From Agrostemma githago (Eukaryota > Streptophyta > Magnoliopsida > Caryophyllales > Caryophyllaceae): 64,000 nt of DNA. Positions 1 to 9,457 of this stretch are shown here, piece by piece. Position 1 is the stretch's first letter. Every line of letters begins with the position of its first letter. The notes under the pieces were generated by a model, which saw only the letters and a program-made list of their open reading frames with translations, was not told the DNA's origin and ran no database searches. Where the stretch lies: assembly GCA_958450325.1 (NCBI GenBank), contig OY288251.1, forward strand, positions 14,340,001 through 14,404,000. The letters are read 5' to 3'. A program made the position numbers and the translations under genes.

Positions 1-560
1 AGATTCCAGTCGAGGGCCAAATCGGTGGGGAAAGAGGAGGAGACTCAGAATCTGAACTTATATTAATGACCCAACCCCCAGACCGGGCAGTGGCATTAGG
101 AATAGGGTGATGTCGGGAAGGGGTTTCATGGGTATTGTTGCCTTCTATATTGTCCTGGAGAAAATCCGAAGAGGGATCGAAGGGTGGATTAGGTGGATTA
201 GTTTTAGGAGGTGAATGTTATGGGCTATCTGGCATATGATTAGGGACAAAATGATGGTTTAACTATTCATTGATATTGAGTGGGTAGAAGATATGTTCCT
301 GAGGAGGGGGAATGACGGTCTGTGGAAGGTTGATCGGATGGATAAACGATTGGTTCAGGCCTCAAGCTTCATCAACATGTCTCGCATAGATGGCATCACT
401 TTCAACTCTGAATCGGATAGACTCCTGTTGAATGATATCCATGTCATTTAAGTATTCATCCCCCCCAAGTCGGCCACCATTATAAGGGTCCCCCCCCCCC
501 AAGTAGGTGAGGTTCTCAAACATGTGACTATATGGTCCTTGTCTGTGGTGCTCTAGCTTC
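1..560 (-). pseudogene. Decayed coding remnant, family not recognised
   Basis: Read on the minus strand, about 560 bases give a protein-like text rich in Pro, Ser and Asp, broken by at least three stops. One segment contains RFRVESDAIYARHV. A later one runs through SSDSESPP close to the window edge. Poly-C runs at about 461-505 interrupt the reading frame further. The composition is less AT-rich than the flank that follows, which suggests a former coding region, possibly from a transposon. I recognise no domain and the remnant continues beyond the window, so no function is assigned. Confidence 0.3.
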
Positions 561-689
561 ACCAGCCCTAGAGGACTCAGGAATATCCATCCGATCCGAA
601 CAAGGAACTTGAGAGTGGTGTGATGCATAACCACCCGGATAGAGAACAGGGGCCTTGAAAGGTTGTGTCTCAGGCGTATACACAAAATT

Positions 690-928
690 AATTAAAAATC
701 ATGCGTAGGTACGGGTTTTGCAAGTATTCTAGTACTAGTTTAAAACCCATGATAAAATAACAGGGTTGATAGATAATCGTTTTAGCAGTAAGGTGTTCCC
801 AGTATTACATGACGAAAAGTTTATCACCGACGTGGGACGTAATGACTTTATTAAGAATTACAAAAGTGTTAATTGATGTGTCTTCTTATTTGAAAACTAA
901 TTATTTAGGAAATAAATTAATCAATTTC
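690..928. other. AT-rich flank with a possible decayed Helitron end
   Basis: No gene is visible. On the minus strand a CTAG followed by T lies at 735-738, preceded by a GGG/CCC-bounded stretch. This resembles the Helitron 3' ends at 20117 and 21874, but the stem is poorly conserved. The flank was continuous with position 20074 before element 1 inserted. Confidence 0.3.
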
Positions 929-933
929 CTAAG
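929..933. repeat. Target-site duplication CTAAG, left copy (element 1)
   Basis: CTAAG directly precedes the LTR terminus TGTGGAC. The identical five bases recur at 20069-20073 after the other LTR, which defines both ends of element 1. Confidence 0.93.
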
Positions 934-1732
934 TGTGGACATGACATAGGTCCACCCTGACGCGGCCACGCGCGGGTTTGGGGAAGCGAATGAATCTCCA
1001 TATGAGATGGGTCGAATTGAAATTTAAATCGAAGTGGAGTTGCCACCGAACTTTGTGGGAGTTCGGTCCCATTCGAACCCACTCTATATCTTAGTGGGCC
1101 ATCCACAAAGTATGGCCCATTTGGATGTCAGAGCTTATGGGGTTCGTCCCTTTGGATTTGATACCGATACCGACATTATCGGATACCGTGTATTGAATGA
1201 CTCTCGTGTGCCAATGGATTCGGATATCCGGAAACCATGGTTCTGAGTAAGGGGTGAGGGTACGTGTTGGGAAGTTCACAAAGAACACCCAACCCCGCCC
1301 GCACATTAGCGGCCTCTACTAAGATATCACTTGACTTTAAAATACGCGCGTTAGTAATACGATGAGATGATATGCAAACAGCTGTTTGACTAAACATGCG
1401 AGAATTTGAATGGGTTGCTAAGTTGATTTAATGCATCTAATACTAACGTTAAAGTTGTATTTAGCATGCGAGATTCATTTTAGTACAATAAAACGAATAA
1501 CGGAAATAAATCGAAAAGACATAAACAAACAAGTTAGTAACGGTAATAACGATAATAACGGTTTGCAAATAATATAAAAATGCTATAAAATAATGTAAAC
1601 GACATGATGCATGATTTTTAGAAAGTAATATTTCACGTGATTGACTTGGCACGTGTTGACCGAGGTTACGAAAATATTTTATCGAGACTCGAAATATGTT
1701 TAGGGCTCACGGTTTTGACGTGATGAAAGGAC

Positions 1733-1951
1733 ACTCGATCGATTCATTGAAGAACTCGACCGAGTGTGCCTCCGAAAAGGGGTTTGCCCAGAGTTTGAGG
1801 TGCCACTCGACCGAGTCGTGACGTGACTCGACCGAGCGAGTGGCCACTCAATCGAGTCATTGCGAGGCTTGACCGAGTGGTTCTCAAAGAACCTTCTGCC
1901 TCGGTTTTTTGGGTGCCACTCGATCGAGTGGGTTAGACACTAGATCGAGTG
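1733..1951 (-). repeat. Transcribed-region palindrome cluster of the element 1 3' LTR
   Basis: Eight copies of ACTCGAYCGAGT or near variants occur as spaced pairs. The cluster lies about 1.1-1.3 kb downstream of the LTR TATA box in transcript orientation, so it should be in the RNA. Related LTRs have 4 to 12 copies here. Confidence 0.85.
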
Positions 1952-3026
1952 CCCCCTGTACGAACTATAGTTCGTTTTGCAATTTGCATTGATTTCGAAA
2001 TTGCTTTTTGATTTTGATAATTCGTTGATTTTGTTAAATCGGGCAGAAATATTGTATGATTTATGCTCGATTCGGACTTTGCTACTCGTCGTATCCGATA
2101 TTCGATTATTGAATCGATATCGAATATTTACAAAAGAAATAAAAAAAATACGTTTGTAAGTCGTTCTAAACCAGCCTAAAGCGAAATAAATTCCTCGCGT
2201 TTATAGTGTCGTATTTAATTCCTTCGAATTATGGGACAACTATTATTTTTAGCATCAACGAATTCGCATTGGCTAGATTTATTGACTAAATCGTTTATTA
2301 GATTCGCCATCCAACTATTGAGCTGCCATCGAATCTAATAGATTGACACTTTAAATTTGCTTTAATTTAAAAGAACTCGACTTGATTCCCTCCTCATCCC
2401 GACATCATGATAAATCCTTACGGATTGTGTGATGTCGGATCCGCATCAACAGGTTTCGACTTAACTAAAAAGACGTTTTGTTTGAAATAGTTTTAAAATC
2501 GATGAATATGTGATGTTGAAGATGTTGACAACGACGAAATTAACGACGTGACGCAAATAAAAAAAACGATCTTGTTGACGTTGACTCGCTTCAACAATCA
2601 AGCATTCGGGGTGTCGGGATAAACGACCGATAACGTCGGGTGAAACGCCCTTGTATATTCGGATTTCCTTATCCGGTCATCCTTCGCGCTCGACATGAAT
2701 TTGCGAGCAATTTAATATCTTTATACTAGTGATTATCGATATTAGGTACGAATAAAATAAAAAAAGAAGAAAGATGAAGAGATGAGAAGAGGACGACGCA
2801 AGAGAGAGGAGAAGAAAGGAGAAAATCGGGATTGTTGCACCCTCAACCCACATGTTTCGTATTCTTGGACGGGGCTCTCTTAATTGTGGCTTGAGCACAG
2901 GAGTATCGAGGTTTACATAGATTAAGTTATGGTAGTTTAGGGTTTGCTAGATGCTAGGGTTGTAAGTAGTAGAGATAGGAAGATTAGGGTTGTAAAAAGT
3001 GTTCTAAAGGGGTTGCAAAGGGGAGG

Positions 3027-3035
3027 TATTTATAG
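3027..3035 (-). promoter_or_regulatory. LTR TATA box (element 1 3' LTR)
   Basis: The minus strand reads CTATAAATA followed by CCTCCCC. The same box occurs at the same place in the other LTRs (19540, 61437, 62505, 63631; TATATAA in element 2). It marks a likely Pol II start with about 0.5 kb of U3 upstream. Confidence 0.65.
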
Positions 3036-3062
3036 GAAATTTCCCCCACCCGACCTAGGGCT

Positions 3063-3166
3063 ACTCGACCGAGTACCCTGCTGACTCGATCGAGTGGCCC
3101 AACGTAGACGCAGACCGGGCCTGTTAAAGGGCCCACTCGATCGAGTGGGCTGACACTCGATCGAGT
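3063..3166 (-). promoter_or_regulatory. Promoter-proximal palindrome array
   Basis: Four palindromes lie at 3063-3074, 3084-3095, 3131-3150 and 3155-3166, about 28-140 bp upstream of the TATA box on the minus strand. The third is a perfect 20-bp palindrome, GCCCACTCGATCGAGTGGGC. Dimeric transcription-factor binding is a reasonable guess, but no factor is identified. Confidence 0.7.
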
Positions 3167-3553
3167 GGGTCAGCTGGAGCGAGGGGTCCGGGTTTTTGGA
3201 CCTTGGGTTGGATATTTTTGTAGACCTTGTATTTGGGTTAGAATTTTGATGTTTGCAAGGCAATTTTGTGTCTTGGAAACGACTTTGACCGGGGTTTGAC
3301 CCGGTCGCTAACAGACGGTTTTATTTTCGGTGTCGGTTTTGACCCAGATTAGTCTTATTTGATTGGAAACGACCCACTGGGCCTGAATTTGAGGTTGGTT
3401 TTGTGAATTTTATACTCCGTAAAAAGCCCAAGCCAGAAACTAATGGTTTCGAGCCCATATCCGAGCGCGTAGAAACACGTTTGCATCCGATCATCATCGG
3501 GTGTTTTTTGGAAAGTTCTATAGACACCTAGCGGCCAAATTTGGGTGTCTACA

Positions 3554-3564
3554 GAGCCCCGACT
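3554..3564 (-). other. Polypurine tract of element 1
   Basis: The minus strand reads AGTCGGGGCTC directly before the 3' LTR start TGTAGACA. Element 2 has the matching tract at 36169-36179. It would prime plus-strand DNA synthesis. Confidence 0.6.
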
Positions 3565-4136
3565 GTGATTGAGGATTGGACAAGGCAAAAGTCAGAGTAG
3601 CTACCAGGCCAATCGAGGATTAAGACCTGGTAGACTTCCGGTCGGGTCGTTTATAATCCATTAGACTTGCGTGAAGGGCTCACCAGCCATAAGATAGAAA
3701 TCATACCTGAGTTGATGCTGACAACTCCATGGGGACTCGAACTTGTTGTGTAAGTCCTGGGTGCGCCAGTATGTAGGCCCATCCCGTGCTGATCCGGGGG
3801 ATATGCCGCCTAAGGCTTTCCGCTGGGGAGATATATGAGTTGTGCGTGCTTGCCTCTGAAGCCTTGAGTCGTACCTGTATCAGTTACATAAATTTTTGCA
3901 TGCAACACGTAGGTAAAAACGTGTCTTGCGCTGGGGAATAAAAATTTGAATTTTTGAATTTTGGATTTTTGAAAATTTGAAAGTTTTGACTCTTTTGAAA
4001 TATTAGGAATGCTCGGGATGACTAATTTCAGTGCTAAGATTGGGGAATCTAAGACTGGGCCTGTATGCATAAACCCACTAGATTTAGGAAACTTTGTGTA
4101 AAGAAGATATAAAAAGAGGGTTGTAGGGCTTGATGC
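3565..4136. other. Non-coding spacer between PPT and antisense promoter
   Basis: No convincing coding region. The stretch is conserved with 36180-36740 of element 2. It would be the 3' untranslated part of the genomic RNA and the upstream region of the antisense gene. T- and A-rich runs occur at about 3940-4000. Confidence 0.6.
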
Positions 4137-4144
4137 TATAAATA
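4137..4144 (+). promoter_or_regulatory. TATA box of the antisense gene, element 1
   Basis: TATAAATA followed by CCCCTCCCTTG lies 98 bases upstream of the ATG at 4235. The box is conserved in element 2 (TATAAATG at 36741), also about 100 bases before its ATG. This spacing fits a plant Pol II promoter with a short leader. Confidence 0.6.
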
Positions 4145-4234
4145 CCCCTCCCTTGTCTTAATTTTCTTCACAACTTTCTCACAATTCTCTTTTCCTCAAA
4201 AAGAAAGTTCCTATTCCTTTCAAGAATTTTAGTC

Positions 4235-6019
4235 ATGGGAATCGAGCGATTGACCGCGATGCTGCAAGAATGGTCTCGACGCTTTAGGGACACAGATAGG
4301 GTGGCTCTGAACCAGAAGGGTATTACTCAGCTGTATACGTTCCGTCAGATGCAGATAGATCGCCACTTTCTTGATGCTTGTTTGTTCTATTGGGACGACA
4401 CATATCATGTCTTTGCCCTTCCTCGAGGCGAAATTTGTCCTTTACCCGAGGAGATTGCTGCTGTGGGAGGATGGAACCCGATACTTCACCCTGCTATCCC
4501 GTTTTCGGTCCACGATACAAGGAGGAAGCTTCGAGAATTTTTAGGACTCTCCCACAATGAAGTATCTCGAATGGCTGAAGACGATACTATCTCCCTGATC
4601 GATTTGGTCGAGAAATTTATGAACCAATTCAAAGCCGTAGGGCTTTCTCCTTTTGTATGCTCCATGTTTATGCCTTTGAAGGTCACATGGATTTGTTCTC
4701 GTGCATGGGCGACGTTCGTCTTTTTACCGTGGTTGATCTGATGGAGACGGAGCACAGTCCGGTTTGGCTGATTACGGGCGAAATCATCCAGGGTTTGGAT
4801 AACTGTAAGAGGGATTCATCGGTTCGTCTGACTGGAAGTACCCGTTTATTGCAGGTATTTTGGATTTTTTTCAGATTTTTTCGATTCTTTGATTTTTGAT
4901 TTTTTTCGCGAATTTTCTGCTACAGCGGGCACTCGACCGAGTCACTCTGGCACTCGATCGAGTGCCCTCGTAAAAAGCCCTTGTTTCGATTTCAGAGGTG
5001 CCACTCGATCGAGGGGCCCCTAGGCCCTCGATCGAGTGCTCTTAGGCGGACACCTATTTTATCTCGAGAACTCATTTTTTTGTTTCTTTTCTTAGATCTG
5101 GCTTTTTGAGAGGCTATCAGTCATAGATTCTCCCCTGGACTCGAGTAAATATCGTCCTAATCAGGTGATGACAAGGAGACGGGCTATTGATTTTTTTCGC
5201 CTGATTACTCAGAAGTACTGGGACGAAGCGTTATCTTTCCATAGCGGTCCGTTGATTCGATGGGTAGTGCCATGGTGGCCTATTTATGTTTGGACGAGCT
5301 TGGCTCCGAGGGATAAGGCTCGCTACCAGGTAATCTTGTCTTCCAAGCAGACGATCCATCTTTACCCCGACCGCATACTAAGGCAGTATGGTTGGTCACA
5401 AAGAATCCCGGAGGTTGAAGCAGTTGTGAGTGAATCTATCCAGCTGACTGATGTGATGTGCGACATATGGATGCAACGATGGTACACCCGACACACTTGG
5501 CCCACTCGCAAATCTCTCCACTCAATCTGGGTTTCAGACTCTTATAAGAAGTGGACTAAAGCAGATACTGCCAAGGCCCGAGCTGCTCTAAAGGTTGATG
5601 AAGCTTTCGACCTGCTGCGAAGGGAGCAAGTCAAAGACAATAGAGGCTTTTTTGACGAAGGCGACACTTCGGCTACTCTTGTCCGTCTTACGTCATGTCA
5701 AAGAAGGAAGACTAGGACTCAAGGTGAAGGGTCTAGTGTTAGAGGTGCGCGGGGGAGGGTGAGCCCCCAGACTGACTTAGAAAGGAGACTTGGCTCAAGA
5801 CTGGCAGTGCAGGACCGACTTGGCCCGCGAGACAGGCTACCTGAGCACGTACGGGCTCGACTTGAATCGGTGACCATGGCAGAAGACCCGCTGTCGAAGA
5901 AACGGGTTCGAGCTAAGGGGGTTCCTCTCGTGATTCGGGAACGCTCGCCCCCGCTCCAGCGACCTCGGGCTCCGCGCGACCAAAAGGACAAGGGAAAGGG
6001 CAAAATGCATGACCACTAG
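4235..6019 (+). pseudogene. Antisense PMD-like spliced gene, element 1 copy
   Basis: Runs opposite to the polyprotein. Exon 1 is 4235-4854 and exon 2 is 5096-6019, joined in phase 0 so that GSTRLLQ continues into IWLFERLSV. The first exon has YHVFALPRGEICPLPEEI, and exon 2 has YPDRILRQYGWSQRIP. These resemble the plant mobile domain (aminotransferase-like, PF10536) or the related DUF7745 family. The C-terminus is basic and ends near KDKGKGKMHDH. Compared with element 2, about 23 nt are missing near 4630, which shifts the frame in exon 1; exon 2 is open for its full length. The start is the first ATG after the TATA box. Function is unknown; PMD proteins of hosts act in gene silencing. Family assignment is from motif memory only. 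Confidence 0.6.
4855..5095 (+). other. Predicted intron of the antisense gene, element 1
   Basis: 241 nt with donor CAG|GTATTT and acceptor TTTCTTAG|AT. It is T-rich near the acceptor, and removing it joins the exons in frame. Element 2 has a 312-nt intron at the same place. It contains four CTCGAYCGAG palindromes (4930-5039), the same module found in the LTRs. Confidence 0.65.
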
Positions 6020-6424
6020 TCTCCTTAATTTTATTATTTAAGTATTATCACTATTTTTGTGGTGCGCTTTTTTTGTGTGTTTGCCGTTTTTTTTTGTTTG
6101 TGTGGAGTAATTCTGGAATTCCCGAGTTCATCGGGTTTTTAATAAAAGACATATTAGTGAATACCGTTCCTGTCTTTTCTGTTATTGCAGCGGTTGTACC
6201 CTTTTGAGGGGTTGGCTACGTATCCACATTTAGCGGAATCAAACCAAACGTAGTTCAAACATAGATTTTTTTTTTGCAATTTTTGAAATACACCAAGACT
6301 ACTGGTTCAAGATGTGCGATAGTAGGATAAGTAATCCTAACTTATTGACTTGCTTATAATTTTTTGAAAATTTGTAAAAAGACGAATTTTTATAAGCTTT
6401 TTGTAAATGACATTGAGATAGGGT
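6020..6424. other. Convergent 3' region with polyadenylation signal
   Basis: No gene. It lies between the tail-to-tail ends of the antisense gene and integrase. AATAAA at 6141-6146 is conserved in element 2 (38829-38834) and probably ends the antisense mRNA. T-rich tracts fill the rest. Confidence 0.55.
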
Positions 6425-7787
6425 TTATGGGCAGTAGCGCTTCAACTGGTCCAAGTTGGTTGGGTTGACGAATTCGTTCCCGTCCAAGTCTGTTAGCATC
6501 ACCGCTCCTCCTGATAGGACCTTCTTTACTAAATACGGCCCAGCCCAATTGGGTTTGAACTTTCCTCTTGGGTCGACCGGTAGTAAGGTCCGGACGAATT
6601 TTAGAACTAGATCCCCTTCTTTGATATTTCTGGGCCTAACTCTTTTGTTGAAAACCCGTTGTATCCTCTTTTGGTATATCTGAATATTGTTAAGGGCCCG
6701 AGACCGTCGTTCGTCTAAAAGAACTAACGAATCGTATCGGGCTTGGAACCAATCTGCTTCAGGCACTTGGCTCTCCAGTAAAATCCTGAGGGATGGTACT
6801 TCTAGCTCGACCGGTTTGACCGCTTCCATTCCATATGTCAAATAATATGAGGTTGCTCCGGTCGCGGTACGAATTGACGTTCGGTACCCCAATAGGGCAA
6901 AAGGTATTTTGTCGGGCCAGTCCCAGTAATTCTTGGCCATTTTTTTAAGTATGGTGACGATCGTTTTGTTAGCTGCCTCTACCGCTCCATTTGTTTGGGG
7001 ACGGTAAGGTGAAGATGTATGCTTTTGGATCTTATATTTGGCTAGCAAAGTTGCGGTTTCGGCCTGGAAATGAGTCTCGTGATCACTGATGAACTTGTGC
7101 GGGATCCCATATCGGCATATGATCTTGCTTTGGATAAATTTGGCCACATGCTTGGTGTACAGGATCTGGTATGATTCAGCTTCGACCCATTTGGTGAAAT
7201 AGTCGATAGCCACCAAAATGAAATAGTGACCTCCCGTTCCGAAAGGGTTCACCTTTTCCAATTATATCAATTCCCCACGTTGAGAACGGCCATGGTGATG
7301 TCATGGTATATAGTAGGGAAGACGGCATATGTTGTACATTGGCGAAAATCTGACAGTTATGGCAGTGTTTGACATATAACTGACAGACAGTTTCCATGTT
7401 GTTCCAATAATATCCGAGCCTCATGATTTTTCGGGCTAGCATATGGGCGTTCATATATGGACCATTTTCACCATCGTGTACCTCGGACATAACCTTCTCG
7501 GCCTGTACTTTATGGATACACAAGAGGAGAGCCCCCTGTGCCGTCTTTTTGTATAACTGTCTGTCGTCGGTAAGAACGAATTGGGTTGCCAACCTTTGCA
7601 AGGCTTTCTTGGCCCGGTTTTCAGTTCCCGGGGAATATTCTCCCGTCGTCAAGTAGGTAAGAACAGCCTGATACCAAGGTTCTGCATCGGTTACTTCGAT
7701 ATCTTGAATGGCGTGAATGTAGGCCGGCTCGGATCCTCTTTCGACGCAGATCGACATACTGGTCAGATGCTTCAGGATATTTAGTAA
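6425..7787 (-). pseudogene. INT: Integrase of element 1
   Basis: The N-terminal zinc-binding part (HHCC) is within AHMLARKIMRLGYYW and KHCHNC. The first catalytic Asp is in TWGIDIIG. A frameshift near 7258 separates this from the rest. After it come the second catalytic Asp in FISDHETHF and the Glu in GAVEAANK, spaced as in DD35E integrases, then a C-terminal domain ending in LKRYCP. The normal Asn-Gly after the second Asp reads His-Glu here. It would insert the cDNA, but the frameshift makes it inactive. Confidence 0.85.
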
Positions 7788-8162
7788 GGATGCTAATTTG
7801 GAAAGTGCATCCGCGAACTGGTTTTCTTCCCGGGGTAGATAAATATATTCTACCTTTTGGAATTGCTTTTCGAGAACCCTTACTCGCGCCTGGTAGGCCA
7901 CGAGATTGGCGTTCCGAGTTCTCCATATTTGGAGAGCTTGGTTGATGACTAGAGATGAGTCACCGTGGACTGGGAGGTTTGTTACTCCTAAATCAGCGGC
8001 GGCTTGCAACCCGTGAATGCATGATTCATACTCGACTGCGTTGTTAGTCACATCAAATTCCAATTTAATAGATAACGGTGTATGCTCTCCTTTCGGTGAT
8101 ATTAACAGAATGCCGACTCCGAATCCTCGGAAGTTGGACGCCCCATCAAAATACAAATCCCA
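7788..8162 (-). pseudogene. aRH: Archaeal-type RNase H domain, element 1
   Basis: A second RNase H lies between the degenerate one and integrase. It has the four acidic residues expected: D in YFDGAS, E in NNAVEYE, D in GDSSL and D in FADALS. This domain is a known acquisition of Tat-lineage elements. It would remove RNA from the RNA-DNA hybrid during reverse transcription. This stretch itself is open, but the polyprotein around it is broken. Confidence 0.8.
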
Positions 8163-8741
8163 TGTCTCGGTGTCGATATGGAATATGTCTTCATCTGAAA
8201 AAGCCCAAGTGTCGGTGTGTCCTTCTTCAGATATGGGACTACCGGCGAGAAATTCGGCTACTACTAGGCCTTTGATGGCTTTTAATGGTACGAACTTGAG
8301 GTCGAACTCTGCTAGCATTAAAGTCCATCTGGACATCCTACCGTTAAGGATGGGCTTCTCGAATAGGTACTTGATAGGATCCATTTTGGATAAAACATGT
8401 ACTTCGTGACTAAGCATATAGTGTCAGAGCTTTTTAGTGGCCCAAACTAAGGATAGGCACGTCTTTTCGAGCATAGTATATTTGCATTCGTATTCCAGGA
8501 ACTTCTTAGTGATGTAGTAGATAGCCCGTTTTTCTGAATCGACTGTCTGGGCCAGCATAGCCCCCATGGCTGTCTCGGTCGTTGTTAGGTATAACGACAA
8601 AGGCAAACCGGGTTGAGGTGGCATTAATACCGGCGGTGCAGACAGAATCTCCTTGATTTTATCGAAAGCCGTTTGACATTTGTCGTCCCACAGTGTTCGT
8701 TCTCCTATCTTCAGTTTTTTGAAAATGGGTTCACATACCAT
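8163..8741 (-). pseudogene. Degenerate first RNase H (connection domain), element 1
   Basis: It corresponds to the canonical Ty3 RNase H by position and by YLTTTETAMGAML, YYITKKF, KYTMLEK and MDPIKYLF. The Asp normally found before the AVGAVL-like turn is replaced by Thr, and the FTDH Asp is also lost. This fits conversion into a connection-like domain once the second RNase H took over. A CGA to TGA stop lies near 8420, relative to element 2. Confidence 0.7.
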
Positions 8742-8818
8742 GGTTAGCTTTGAAATGAACCGGCTGATGTATTGGACTTTCCCGAGAAACCCCCTTATTT
8801 TTTTTCGGTTTTGGGTGG

Positions 8819-9457
8819 CTACATCTCGGTAATGGCCTTGATTTTAGCTGGGTCGACCTCGATGCCGCGTTGGCTGACGATATGGCCAAGCAATTTGTCA
8901 GATGTTACCCCGAAACTGCACTTTTGAGGGTTTAGCCTCATGCTGTACTTGCGTAATCGGGTAAAGAATTTTCTTAGGGCCGCAATGTGCCCACTTCGGT
9001 CTTTGGACTTGATGATCATGTCGTCCACATAAACCTCCACTTCCTTATGCATCATGTCATGTAATAAAGTTGTGGCGGTTCTTTGATAAGTGGCCCAAAC
9101 ATTGATGAGACCAAACGGCATGACGGTGTAACAATAAGTACCCCAAGGTGTAATGAAGGTGGTCTTACTCATGTCTTCTTCTGCCATCTCGATCTGATTG
9201 TATCCGGCATACCCATCCATAAATGATAAGAGAGCATGATCGACCGTGTTATCCACCAGTATGTCGATGTGTGGCAACGGAAAATCGTCTTTTGAGATGG
9301 CCTTATTAAGGTCCCGGAAGTCTACACATACCCGCACCTTGTCGTCCTTCTTGGGTACTGGCACGATGTTTGCAACCCAATCTGGATATTCAGACACTTG
9401 TATATAAAGCCCGCTTTGAATTGCTTGTCGACTTCTTCCTTGACTTTGAGAGACCAT
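8819..9457 (-). pseudogene. RT: Reverse transcriptase of element 1
   Basis: The stretch has VDFRDLNKA, the first catalytic Asp in SFMDGYAGY (about residue 81) and the YVDD box (143-146). The N-terminal part is in a different frame because of a 2-bp insertion near 9400 relative to element 2. The 3' end stops at TAG near 8820, and a 1-bp deletion in a T-run near 8800 follows. Confidence 0.85.

Larger units (their letters stand above)
934..3553 (-). repeat. 3' LTR of element 1
   Basis: A 2620-bp LTR bounded by TGTGGAC on the left and GTCTACA on the right; read on the minus strand it starts TGTAGACACCC. It is nearly colinear with 17457-20068 with small indels and scattered substitutions, so the insertion is not recent. 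It carries a TATA box with four palindromes upstream (3063-3166) and a second palindrome cluster at 1733-1951. The end nearest 934 is an inverted repeat, GTGGAC and GTCCAC around a 9-nt loop. The short ORFs inside it look incidental. Confidence 0.92.

Noticed and set aside
5719..6003. Minus-strand ORF opposite antisense exon 2
   Set aside because: Arg/Ser-rich shadow of the basic exon on the other strand. The plus-strand reading has the conserved motifs.
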